NCBI GenBank assembly: GCA_024349765.1
Contig: AP026074.1
Location: forward strand, 930,001 to 994,000
DNA from: Streptomyces nigrescens
Lineage (GTDB): Bacteria; Actinomycetota; Actinomycetes; Streptomycetales; Streptomycetaceae
Reading direction: 5' to 3'
DNA: 64,000 nt
The translations under genes were made by a program, and so were the position numbers. Numbering within the stretch: position 1 is the stretch's first letter; each line of letters begins with the position of its first letter. A model generated the notes under the pieces. The model was not told where the DNA came from. It saw only the letters and a program-made list of their open reading frames with translations, and made no database searches. Positions 26,931 through 35,076 of the stretch are shown here, one piece after another.

Positions 26931-28586
26931 GTGGACGTCGGGCCGCTGCGGCGGATCACCGTGGCACTGGGGCGTGCGGGCGGCGGGAAGTGGCACGTTC
27001 CCGCCAAGGCGTCGGGGTGGCGGAGCCATTGCCGGTACGCGGAGCGCCTGACGGGCAGTTCCCTCGCTCTGCTGGATGTCTGTGAGCAGGTGTGCCGTCA
27101 CTGCGCCCGGGTGGTGAGTGTGGAGCCGGGCGAGGAGGCGCTGTGGCGGGCGGCGGCCGAAGTGGTCGTGGCTGACGGGCGGGTGCGCAGGCTGGAGGGA
27201 CAGGAGGCGGGCCCGCGGTCCTGGGAGGGCTATGCGCGGGTTCTGTGGGAAGCGGCCCGCCACCGCGATGCAGACGTGCGCGGAAGGCTTGAGCCGTGGA
27301 CGGCTGACGCCTTGGTTGGTGCGGGTGCGCGGCAGGTGCTTGGGGCGTGGTCGGGAGTACTGAAGCGTTCTGAGGCTGCGCTGGCCGGCTGGCGGGCGGC
27401 GGCGCCCGCGGCGCGCTCCGCGACGTCGGTCAGTGGGGCGTGCGATGCGGTGGCCGCCGACGGGACCGTGCAGCAGGAGGGTCTGCAACTGGCGGCCGCG
27501 GTGCTGCAGTCCCGGTGGGCGGAGCCGTTCGACGTGTGGTCGGCCGTCCGGCGGGCGTGGAGCGGTGTCCGGGACCAGGGCGGCGGGACGCACGCGGCGC
27601 GTACGGCCGCCATGCGGGCGGTGGAAGCCGTCTGGGGCGGGTTGCGGGTGCGTGATGTGACGGCGCTGCCGGAGCCGGCCCTTGTGGCGGGTGCAGGGTT
27701 TGCTTCTCCCGCGCAGTGGGCGGATGCGGAGTTCCAGCACCGTTGGCAGCAGTACGTGTTGGACTGCTGCGCCCAGCTGGAGGAAGCGCTGGGGGCGGCC
27801 ACGGGTGACGGCGGCGACGGGTGGCAGCTGGTGCTGGTGAGCGGCTGGCCGCTGACTCGCAAGCAGGATGCGGAACTGGCCTACCTGGCCCAGTACGAGC
27901 AGCACGGCCCCACCGTCCCGTTCGGTGGCCGCCGTGCTGGCTACGGCGTCGAACCCGACCACGCTGTCGTGCTCGCCGTCCCCCGCTTCGCCGCCCGGCA
28001 CGCCGCCGACCACACCCGCGACGACCGGCAGCGGATCGTCCTCGGACCGGAGCTTGTCGCGGGCAGCGCCGGGCCGGACGAGCGGGACGTGCTGGCGCTG
28101 CTGCGCGGCGCCTACCCCTACCTGTCGGCGGACGCCGAAGGCGACGGGGCGGGCGCCGGGCCCACGGCCATGGTGACGACGGCCCGGGCGGTGCGGCGCG
28201 CTGCCCAGCTCGGGCGGCGGGCCGCCTACAGCGGGCCCGACTCGATGGAGGTCTACAACGACCTGGTCGTCGGCAAGTACAGCTGGGTTCCCGACGATGC
28301 TCACCCCGGCCCCGCAGCCGCTGAGATGGAGCACCTTCCCGTCCACTGGCTCAAGGACTGGATGCTGTGCCTGGACGTCGAGTGCGGAACGCGTGCCGAG
28401 ACCGTGCTGCACCGTCTGTATGGCACGGTGACCTCCTACGAGCCCGGCACCGGCCGGGTGGGGTTCTCCCCCGCGGGCGGCCACCCGGCCATCGTGGTGC
28501 CCGTTCACCGGATCGTCGCGCTCACCGGCGACCGGCAGAGGCGCAGTGACGGACAGGTGCCCGCCCACGAGCCGTACGAAGAGTAG
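26931..28586 (+). CDS. Hypothetical 551-residue protein
   Basis: The GTG start is chosen because the frame is closed or differs between arms just upstream; AGAAGGAG lies about 14 bases before it, a long spacing, so the start is uncertain. Near the N-terminus a Cys/His cluster (SHCRYAE ... CEQVCRHC, residues about 33-60) could bind zinc. The rest is helical, with many Ala and Trp residues and a C-terminal region rich in beta-type residues (IVVPVHRIVALTGD). No family recognised. Confidence 0.6.
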   Translation: MDVGPLRRITVALGRAGGGKWHVPAKASGWRSHCRYAERLTGSSLALLDVCEQVCRHCARVVSVEPGEEALWRAAAEVVVADGRVRRLEGQEAGPRSWEGYARVLWEAARHRDADVRGRLEPWTADALVGAGARQVLGAWSGVLKRSEAALAGWRAAAPAARSATSVSGACDAVAADGTVQQEGLQLAAAVLQSRWAEPFDVWSAVRRAWSGVRDQGGGTHAARTAAMRAVEAVWGGLRVRDVTALPEPALVAGAGFASPAQWADAEFQHRWQQYVLDCCAQLEEALGAATGDGGDGWQLVLVSGWPLTRKQDAELAYLAQYEQHGPTVPFGGRRAGYGVEPDHAVVLAVPRFAARHAADHTRDDRQRIVLGPELVAGSAGPDERDVLALLRGAYPYLSADAEGDGAGAGPTAMVTTARAVRRAAQLGRRAAYSGPDSMEVYNDLVVGKYSWVPDDAHPGPAAAEMEHLPVHWLKDWMLCLDVECGTRAETVLHRLYGTVTSYEPGTGRVGFSPAGGHPAIVVPVHRIVALTGDRQRRSDGQVPAHEPYEE

Positions 28587-28912
28587 ATGGCCGTCCGCCT
28601 CGGCCCTGAGGGCGGCGCGTTGGGCTGATCCAGGCGACACCGTGTTCGTCGGTTGTTGAAGCGGCCGGCTGGTGGACGAGCAGGGTGCCGACAAGATCTC
28701 GTACCAGAGGGTCCGGCCAGTCCCGCCGCTGTGGCCCATCGGCGGTCTGGATGGCATCGGTCGCTTCTTACGTCTCGAAGGGCTGCCAGTTGGCACCGGG
28801 AAGCCCCGAAGCTGCTGTGATGTGGATCACAGGAAGATTCGGGGGATGCGTTGTCGGATCGGGCCCGTGCCGGGACCGAGAGGAGAAGGATTTTCCCGAC
28901 AAGGAGGCACCC
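28587..28912. other. Intergenic stretch upstream of the sigma-4-like gene
   Basis: Holds the Crp-like palindrome at 28816-28831, about 80 bp before the start codon of the next gene. No gene seen. Confidence 0.5.
28816..28831. promoter_or_regulatory. Crp-like binding site
   Basis: TGTGATGTGGATCACA fits TGTGA-N6-TCACA exactly. Streptomyces Crp binds sites of the type GTG-N6-CAC. It lies 82 bp upstream of the start codon of the 315-residue gene, a position suited to either activation or repression. Confidence 0.6.
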
Positions 28913-29860
28913 ATGGCCACCGAAGACCCGACGTCTATGCCCAGTTACACCATGGTCGAGGATGACTGCTCTGTTCACGCCGACTTGGCGGAGCGGATCA
29001 ACGAGTTCAACTGGGATCCGGATACCGGCGCGGCGGTCACGGCGTTGTTCCCGGTCCGCTGGAGCGGGAGCACCGGCGATCTCGTGACCCTGCGGGAGGA
29101 CGGGAGTGTCGCCTTCGACATGGATGGCACGTTCGACCTTCCGGAGCCGTTCGACCGTGCCGTTCCTCCCACGTTGATCACCACCACGACCGGTATGGCG
29201 GTACTCAGGGCCGACCACCCGGCCAACCAGACCATCGAGTCCGGGTTCCGGTCTCTGAACATCCCGGTCCCCGACGTGATCCAGGCGCTGAGCGCCCGCG
29301 AGGCCGCGCTCGTCGGCGACGGATCCACGATTCGTTCCTTCACGTCGGAGGTGCTGGGGAGGTGGAGCGGATGGAATGAGCCGGTCTCCACCGCCTTGCT
29401 CGGCAACTGGGCGGACCCTCTCTACGACCAAGGTCACCTGACCCCTGATGCCTTGGAGAAGCTGAGGTCAGAGGCCAGTGTCATCCACCGGCAGCTCACC
29501 CCGGTCTGGCGCCGCAGGGTCAACCACTCGCGGCTGCTGCTGCTCGACACCCCGCTCGGCGAGGGGATGACCCTGTACGACTTGGTCTCCGGGCAGGCCG
29601 CCCCTGGCACCGGAGTCGAGATCGGCTTCGAGGACCCGCGCCTGAACACGATCCTGGAGGCCCTCTCTCCGGCCGAGCGAGAGGTGACTCTCGCCCTCGC
29701 CACCGATGGAGTCACCACCTGGGCCGAAGCAGCCATGGCCGCTGGTGCTACGCAGCCGGAGATCCAGGGCGAGAAGGTCCGCCGGAAGGTGAAGCGGCTC
29801 GCTGCGCGCATCACCGACCGCTCTCCCGTGGCCGAGGGGATCACGGTGAGCGAGCGATGA
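28913..29860 (+). CDS. Hypothetical protein with C-terminal sigma-region-4-like HTH
   Basis: 315 residues. ATG 28913 is preceded by AAGGAGG at 6 bases, a strong ribosome-binding site, so the longer frame from 28685 is rejected. Residues about 250-305 (LSPAEREVTLALATDG ... KVRRKVKRLAARI) resemble sigma-70 region 4 or a LuxR-type HTH, so it may act in transcription; the N-terminal 240 residues are unrecognised. A small membrane protein follows with a 4-bp ATGA overlap, suggesting a translationally coupled, anti-sigma-like partner (inference). The Crp-like box upstream may control the pair. Confidence 0.65.
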   Translation: MATEDPTSMPSYTMVEDDCSVHADLAERINEFNWDPDTGAAVTALFPVRWSGSTGDLVTLREDGSVAFDMDGTFDLPEPFDRAVPPTLITTTTGMAVLRADHPANQTIESGFRSLNIPVPDVIQALSAREAALVGDGSTIRSFTSEVLGRWSGWNEPVSTALLGNWADPLYDQGHLTPDALEKLRSEASVIHRQLTPVWRRRVNHSRLLLLDTPLGEGMTLYDLVSGQAAPGTGVEIGFEDPRLNTILEALSPAEREVTLALATDGVTTWAEAAMAAGATQPEIQGEKVRRKVKRLAARITDRSPVAEGITVSER

Positions 29861-30138
29861 GCGCCCTCAATCCCATCTCAGCCCGCCCGGCCCGGCGTCG
29901 GGAGGTGGTGTTGCGGATCGCCCTGCCGAGCATCCCGTCCTGCACCGCGGTACTCGGTACCGGCAGCGTCGGCGCGGCCCTGGTCCACGGCACCATCCCG
30001 GCAGCATCCCCGCTCGTGTGGCCGCTCGTGGTCCTCGCCCTCGGCGCGATGGCGTACGACGTCGGGCTCCGTGCCCTGCCCCCAGCGACGGCTGACCGCG
30101 CTGCCGGACGGCAACGAGGTCCTTCCCGGCCTGGGTGA
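29857..30138 (+). CDS. Small membrane protein, 93 residues
   Basis: ATG overlaps the preceding stop by 4 bp. Two hydrophobic segments (about residues 22-46 and 51-70, the second reading PLVWPLVVLALGAMA) predict two membrane helices with a basic N-terminus. Coupled to the sigma-4-like gene; function unknown. Confidence 0.6.
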   Translation: MSALNPISARPARRREVVLRIALPSIPSCTAVLGTGSVGAALVHGTIPAASPLVWPLVVLALGAMAYDVGLRALPPATADRAAGRQRGPSRPG

Positions 30139-30156
30139 GTGCGGCCCGCTCCGCGC

Positions 30157-31125
30157 TTACCGCACCCTGGGCTGAGCGGCCGGCCCGGTGATACCCGGCG
30201 CCTGGACGGCCAGGTCCGGGCGGCGGGCGGTGAGTTCGGCGGTCAGGGCGCGCAGGGACGGGCGGCGGGCCTCTTGCGGTGCGGCGGCCTTGACGTGTTG
30301 CAGCTGGGCGAACGCGCCTGTGACATCGCCTGTGGCCAGCAGCGCGCGGGCGGTGTCGGTGGCCGCGCGGGCGCGGCGCTCTGCCGTGGGCAGCTCGGCC
30401 GTGCTCAGGCGGCGGGCGTGGGTCAAGGCGATGTCCGGGTCGCCGAGCTCACGGTGCACACCGATTCGGTACAGCGTGCACTGCGGTGCCGACAGCTCCC
30501 AAGGGGTCTGCTCTGTCGGGGCAGCGGCAAGGCGGGTGAGCTGGTCGGCGGTCTCCTCGGCCAGGGCGGCGAAGTGAAGTGCTGGCGCGGACAGGTGGGC
30601 CTGGGCGGCGGTGTAGGCGGCGGTCAGGGCAAGCATCCCGGCCGCGTCCAGCACCGAGGCGGTGGGGCGGGTGTCGGTCAGGTGGGTGCGCGCCTCGTCG
30701 AGCAGCCGCAGGGCCTGGTCGGTGCGGCCGGTGCGCCGCAACGGGGTTGCGGCCGCTCGCGCGGCGGCGGCCAGCAGCACGGGGCGGCCTGAGCGCCGGG
30801 CCGTGATGACGGCGGTGTCCGCGTAGATGGCGGCATCGTCGATCCGTCCCTGTTTCACGGCCAGTTGGGAGGCCAGCACCAGCAGCTGGGCCGCCCGTCC
30901 CACACCCACCGGGCCGTTCATCGCACTACCGTGCGCGGTGGCCAGCAGCACGGACAGCCTCTGCCGCAGCTGGTCGTAGCGGCCATGGGTGAACATCCGG
31001 CGTGCGGCGGCGACGTCCTCGGCGCGCAGCGTGGGAGCCTCACCGGCCCAGGCCGGCGTCCCTCCCGCCACGGCCACGGCGGCGCACGCCCCGACTCCCG
31101 CGCTCAGCACTGCCCTGCGCTTCAC
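30157..31125 (-). CDS. Probable exported TPR-like protein
   Basis: 322 residues. Residues 1-27 (MKRRAVLSAGVGACAAVAVA then a GGTPAWA cleavage region) look like a signal peptide, possibly Tat or lipoprotein-less Sec. The remainder is repeated helical pairs rich in Ala, Leu and Arg, like the tetratricopeptide half of Streptomyces XRE-TPR regulators but without their HTH. GTG start overlaps the preceding gene's stop (GTGA). Function unknown; TPR modules normally bind partner proteins. Confidence 0.6.
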   Translation of the reverse strand: MKRRAVLSAGVGACAAVAVAGGTPAWAGEAPTLRAEDVAAARRMFTHGRYDQLRQRLSVLLATAHGSAMNGPVGVGRAAQLLVLASQLAVKQGRIDDAAIYADTAVITARRSGRPVLLAAAARAAATPLRRTGRTDQALRLLDEARTHLTDTRPTASVLDAAGMLALTAAYTAAQAHLSAPALHFAALAEETADQLTRLAAAPTEQTPWELSAPQCTLYRIGVHRELGDPDIALTHARRLSTAELPTAERRARAATDTARALLATGDVTGAFAQLQHVKAAAPQEARRPSLRALTAELTARRPDLAVQAPGITGPAAQPRVR

Positions 31126-31370
31126 TGCGGCCTCCGCTCTCCCGCGCCCAGCCCGGCCATTGCCTCGCGCTCAAACGGTAGGGCGGTACCGGGCTGCCCG
31201 ACAGGGCGCAGCCGCAGGCCGGTTGTGCGCCCCTGCGGCAGGCGGTATTCCTCAGGCGGCGTGGGGATGAGAAGGCCAGCCGGTTTCCACCGGGCCGGTG
31301 TAGGCGGCGCCGCATCCGGCGCAGCGGGCGGGTAGAGGCCGGGCGCAGCGGGCTCGAGGAGGCCGGTCAT
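31122..31370 (-). CDS. Hypothetical proline-rich 82-residue protein
   Basis: ATG 31370 preceded by CGGAGCCC. Proline- and alanine-rich, probably unstructured, with no recognised domain. The 4-bp overlap with the TPR-like gene indicates translational coupling. Confidence 0.55.
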   Translation of the reverse strand: MTGLLEPAAPGLYPPAAPDAAPPTPARWKPAGLLIPTPPEEYRLPQGRTTGLRLRPVGQPGTALPFEREAMAGLGAGERRPQ

Positions 31371-31797
31371 GAGGGCTCCGGTTCGGCCGGGGAGCGGGCT
31401 TGGGGGCTGTCGGGATGCCGCGGGCGACGGTCTCGATCTCGCTGCTGCCGTGGGCGGGGCGAATGCCGGCGGGCGTCATGCCGCTCCCCGGGGCGCGTGG
31501 TTGCCTACGGTGCAGCGCTCTGGCGTACTGCCTGGCGTATGCGCGGATCGGCGGTGCGGTCGTCAGCCACCGTGTTCCAAGTGCTCGGCGGATTCAGCAT
31601 GGTCCCGACTCGGGCTGCCCTGTGGTACGAACACCGCGCAGCAGCAGACGACATGGAGCTACGAGGTCCTCAAGGTGCACCAGTACTGGCGCCACCGGAG
31701 GCGGTGATCAACGAGCCCGAGAATCGGCTGCCGGTGCAGACCAGCGTCGCAGGCCGCGGTCAGCCGCTTCGTCTCGTCGACGGATTCCACGATCGGG
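31371..31797. other. Intergenic stretch, no gene seen
   Basis: Separates two divergent genes. Open frames on both strands lack start signals and give no recognisable protein. The operator-like cluster begins at 31798. Confidence 0.4.
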
Positions 31798-31851
31798 TCG
31801 GGCACAGCATGCCCGATTCAGGCATGACCTGGGTAGCGTTCAGGCATGACC
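31798..31851 (+). promoter_or_regulatory. Operator cluster and leaderless promoter of the 149-residue gene
   Basis: A perfect inverted repeat TCGGGCA-N5-TGCCCGA (31798-31816) is followed by two direct copies of TTCAGGCATGACC at 31817-31829 and 31839-31851, 22 bp apart. The second covers the ATG at 31846. TAGCGT at 31834-31839, 6 bases before the ATG, looks like a -10 box, so the transcript would start at or next to the start codon. The layout suggests repression by a protein binding both repeats. Confidence 0.5.
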
Positions 31852-32295
31852 AGCGGCGGACGGCAACGGCGGGACGGCTCCTCCAAGCGCGTGCAGCTCA
31901 CCAGCGGAGACCACGGCGGGCCGAAGGACAAGAAGTCGAAAGGCCAGCGCAAGACCAGCAGCCTCGGTAGCAAGGCATCGCGCGCCGCGCGCCTGCGCGA
32001 AGTCGAACGCTTCCGGGGATCCATCCGGGCCGCCGAGCAGCGCCGCGCCGCACGCCAGGGCTCCCCCGCGGTGACGCCTCCGGCCGGCACGGAGCAGCAC
32101 ACGCCGACAAAGGAGCACCTCGCCGACGCGGACACCGCGCTGCAGGTTTACCTCGCCGCCTGCATCCGAGCAGCCCATGACCACAACTGGGGCCTACTCA
32201 GGGACAGTGCCTGCCAACTCGCCGAGGCCGCTGCCCGGCTGGGCGCCGAAGCCCGGTCAGGCGAAGGCATCCACCCGGATGACACCGCCTCTTAG
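31846..32295 (+). CDS. Hypothetical basic 149-residue protein
   Basis: The first 65 residues are strongly basic and low-complexity (KDKKSKGQRKTSS, then RAARLREVERFRGSIRAAEQ), suggesting nucleic-acid binding; the last 60 form a helical domain. No family recognised. Convergent with the helicase gene and apparently translated from a leaderless transcript. Confidence 0.6.
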   Translation: MTSGGRQRRDGSSKRVQLTSGDHGGPKDKKSKGQRKTSSLGSKASRAARLREVERFRGSIRAAEQRRAARQGSPAVTPPAGTEQHTPTKEHLADADTALQVYLAACIRAAHDHNWGLLRDSACQLAEAAARLGAEARSGEGIHPDDTAS

Positions 32296-32371
32296 CCCCC
32301 CTGCGCAGGATGGGCTGGTATCTGTCGCACGCTCACAGACCGTTTGGATCACGAGGGATTACGGCGCGTGT

Positions 32372-32404
32372 GCGCTGTCTGCCCTCCAGGGGCGGACAGG
32401 CGCG
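32372..32404. terminator. Hairpin between convergent genes
   Basis: GCGCTGTCTGCCC and GGGGCGGACAGGCGC pair with minor mismatches around a short loop. It lies between the stops of the 149-residue gene and the helicase, so it may serve as a bidirectional terminator. There is no U tract, as usual in Streptomyces. Confidence 0.5.
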
Positions 32405-32449
32405 CATTCGGACCGTCGGGCGGGCAGCACGCGACTCAAGCCGGGCGGT

Positions 32450-34894
32450 CTACACGAGGGCGGCCGGGGCGGTGCCCTCGGTCGTCCAGTCGCCGTCAAA
32501 GAGTGCGGCGACCAGGCGGACATGTTCGTCAGGGAGCTGGCCGACGCGGTGCTTGGTGCGGGCTTTGGCGAGCCAGGCACCGATCTTGACCGTGTCGCCG
32601 TCGACGCGGATCGTTTCGCGGGCGGCGGGGGCGCGGCCTTCGCGGTGGAGGAAGAGTTCCAGGAGCTGCACGGTCTGTTCGAAGGTGCGGCGGGTGCGGC
32701 GGGCGGGGGCGAGCGGGTTCGTCTCGGGGGTCAGGCCGAGGGAGGTCATCAGCTGCTGCTGGCCGGGGTGCAGGGTGTGCCAGGTGGTGAGCTGGCGGTG
32801 CAGCCAGGAGCCGATCTTCACACCGGCCAGGAGGGTGTCGCGGGTGAGCGCGGCCGAGTCGGCACCGTCGGCGAGGTGGGCGCGCAGCAGGTGGTATTTG
32901 CGGTGCCAGTCCGCGCCGTGGGGCAGGCGCCAGTCGGCAGCCAGTGCGGTCAGGGCATCAGCGCGGGCCTGATCGAGCGTGTTCTTGGCCGCGAGGTGGC
33001 GTTGTTCGGCGAGCCAGGAGCCGACGGCGGTCGTGGCGGGTGCGGCGAGGTGGCCGTGGGTGTGCAGGTAGTCGACGGCGGCAGCCAGGCGGGCGCGCCA
33101 GGCGGCGTCGTGCTTGTCCCAGATCATGCCGAGTGCGTCGAGTTCGGCGGTCCAGTCCGGTTCGAGACGGCCGGCGGAGTGGGCGTCGCGCATGGTGGTG
33201 ATGAAGGTGCCCAGACGATAGCCGGTGGGGTCGGTGTAGTCGGCGGGGACATCGAGATGGCCGTACTGGTCGCGGTAGGACTGGGCGGCGGCGAGCCCGA
33301 GTCGGCGGGAGCGGGAGACGGCCGGGTCGCGGGGGTCGAAGGAAGCCAGGTCCATCGCTTGGGCGATGCGTTCGGGGTGGACGGTGAAGTCGAAGTGCCA
33401 GCGGCGTTCGATGACGTCGCTGGTCTCCCTGGGTAGGCGGTTGGCCTTGTCGGGCAGGCGCTCGAGGATGCGGTGGTCGTGGCTGGCCAGCGCACAGGCG
33501 ATCGCCCACACCGGCTCATACGCGGTGCCGAGGATGTTCTCGCTGTCGGCGCCGGGCGGGACGTAGACGGGGACGATGAGGCTGGCGGTCTTGCCGGAGA
33601 CGTCCAGGCGCAGGGCGCGGCCAAGGGCCTGGACGCAGCGAATCACGCTGCGGGTGGGGTCGGCGAAGACGATGGCATCCACGCTGGGGATGTCGACGCC
33701 CTCGGCGATCAGGCGTGAGTTGGCCAGGATCGCGCAGTCGGCGGCGGCGAAGCCGGCAAAGATGTCGGCGCGCTGGGTGGGGGTGTGGTCGCCGTGGGCG
33801 AAGAACAGCTGCGGGGTGAGGTCCGGGCACAGTTCGGGCGCGGTGCGGTGCAGCAGGCGCAGGGTGTGGGGCAGTTCGCGGGCGAAGCGGCGGGCATCGG
33901 AGACCAGGTTGAAGTACACCAGCACCTTCTTCAGCCCGTGCTCGCTCATCGCGCGCAGGACGGCCAGGTGCAGGGCTGTGGTGCGCAGCGCGCTGTGCGC
34001 TGTGCGGTCGCTGTCGTTGTTGTCGGAGGCGGTGGTGCCGGAGGCGGGCAGGTTGAGGGTGATGCGCAGGTCTGCGTCGGTGAGGGTGGGCACCACGATG
34101 CGGTAGTCCGCTGCCCGGCCGTCGGCCACCGCGGTCGCGAGAGGGTATTCGAAGATTTTCTTGCCGTAGACGGCCTCGTTGTCCATGGAGTTGGCGGAGG
34201 CGTCAAGGTCCGCCTCAGTGCCGGTGCGTTGTCGGCGGCGTGGGCGGGTGGTGTCGGCGGAGTCGGCCAGCTCCGGCGCGGCGAAAATGCGGGGGGTGGC
34301 GGTCATGTAGAGGCGGCGGTCCGCGTGGATGCGCTGGGCGTCGTTGACGATCGCCCACTTCTTGTCGGCCCGGCCGGCGATCCGGTGCGCTTCGTCCATG
34401 ACGGCCAGGTCGAACGGCGGGACTGCGTACCCCGTCTTCTGGGTTTCCTCGATCTTGTTCAGGGAGTCGTAGGTGCAGATCACCGTCAACCCGGGGATCT
34501 GATCCTCCCCCTCCCCCACCACCGACATCAGGCCGCCCAGCGCGTGCGGGTCGGTGGTCGACATGACGCGGGCGGCGACCAGTTCGTCGTGGCCGCTGGT
34601 GTCCAGGGAGGAGACGATCACCATGTGTTCCAGGTGACCGTCGCGGCGCCAGGCCAGCGCCGTCTGGGCCGCCAGGTCCAGGGTGGGCACCACGAACAGC
34701 ACCAGCCGCGCGCCGAGTGCGTCCGCCACCCGGATCGACACCAGCGTCTTGCCGGTGCCCGTCGCCGCCACGAACAGCCCCCGCGTCCCCGGGCGGCGCA
34801 GATGCCGTGCCAGCCGCTTGACGGCCTCGGCCTGGTCGGGAAAGAGCCGCGCCCGTTCAGGACGGCCGGGCCGCGGCAGTTCGACCACAGTCAT
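32450..34894 (-). CDS. DEAD/DEAH-type helicase with helicase-associated repeats, subtelomeric
   Basis: 814 residues. Motif I AATGTGKT (about 43-50), DEAH-type motif II VMDEAHRI, motif III MTATPR, and motif VI QALGRALR define a superfamily 2 helicase core. The C-terminal third carries helicase-associated repeats (YRDQYGHLDVPADY; WLAEQRHLAAK; a third near the end). Helicase-like genes of this type, including ttrA, are characteristic of Streptomyces chromosome and plasmid ends; I infer the same class but cannot assign orthology. ATG 34894 follows GAGGAAG. The gene is divergent from tap over a shared repeat-bearing promoter region, so all three telomere-related genes may be co-regulated. Confidence 0.88.
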   Translation of the reverse strand: MTVVELPRPGRPERARLFPDQAEAVKRLARHLRRPGTRGLFVAATGTGKTLVSIRVADALGARLVLFVVPTLDLAAQTALAWRRDGHLEHMVIVSSLDTSGHDELVAARVMSTTDPHALGGLMSVVGEGEDQIPGLTVICTYDSLNKIEETQKTGYAVPPFDLAVMDEAHRIAGRADKKWAIVNDAQRIHADRRLYMTATPRIFAAPELADSADTTRPRRRQRTGTEADLDASANSMDNEAVYGKKIFEYPLATAVADGRAADYRIVVPTLTDADLRITLNLPASGTTASDNNDSDRTAHSALRTTALHLAVLRAMSEHGLKKVLVYFNLVSDARRFARELPHTLRLLHRTAPELCPDLTPQLFFAHGDHTPTQRADIFAGFAAADCAILANSRLIAEGVDIPSVDAIVFADPTRSVIRCVQALGRALRLDVSGKTASLIVPVYVPPGADSENILGTAYEPVWAIACALASHDHRILERLPDKANRLPRETSDVIERRWHFDFTVHPERIAQAMDLASFDPRDPAVSRSRRLGLAAAQSYRDQYGHLDVPADYTDPTGYRLGTFITTMRDAHSAGRLEPDWTAELDALGMIWDKHDAAWRARLAAAVDYLHTHGHLAAPATTAVGSWLAEQRHLAAKNTLDQARADALTALAADWRLPHGADWHRKYHLLRAHLADGADSAALTRDTLLAGVKIGSWLHRQLTTWHTLHPGQQQLMTSLGLTPETNPLAPARRTRRTFEQTVQLLELFLHREGRAPAARETIRVDGDTVKIGAWLAKARTKHRVGQLPDEHVRLVAALFDGDWTTEGTAPAALV

Positions 34895-35076
34895 ACAGCT
34901 CTTCCTCAATCCGAAACGGGCGGCAGGACGGGCCGGAGGGGCGGCGAAGCCACCTCCAAGACACCTCCTCCGATCGAGCACCCTACCACCAACGAACGCC
35001 ATGTGTACGCGAAATGTTTGCTATTCGTACGCGATAAGTACGGTTCATGGGGTAGGGTGGGTGGTGGAGGTGCCCC
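34895..35076. promoter_or_regulatory. Divergent helicase/tap promoter region with paired 8-bp repeats
   Basis: GTACGCGA occurs at 35005-35012 and 35027-35034 (22 bp apart), with a further partial GTAC at the tap side forming GTAC-N7-GTAC. TAGGGT boxes 40 bp or less from each start codon look like -10 elements for tap and for the helicase. The repeats lie between them and could bind a repressor acting both ways; the XRE-like N-terminus of Tap is an obvious candidate (inference). Confidence 0.6.
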
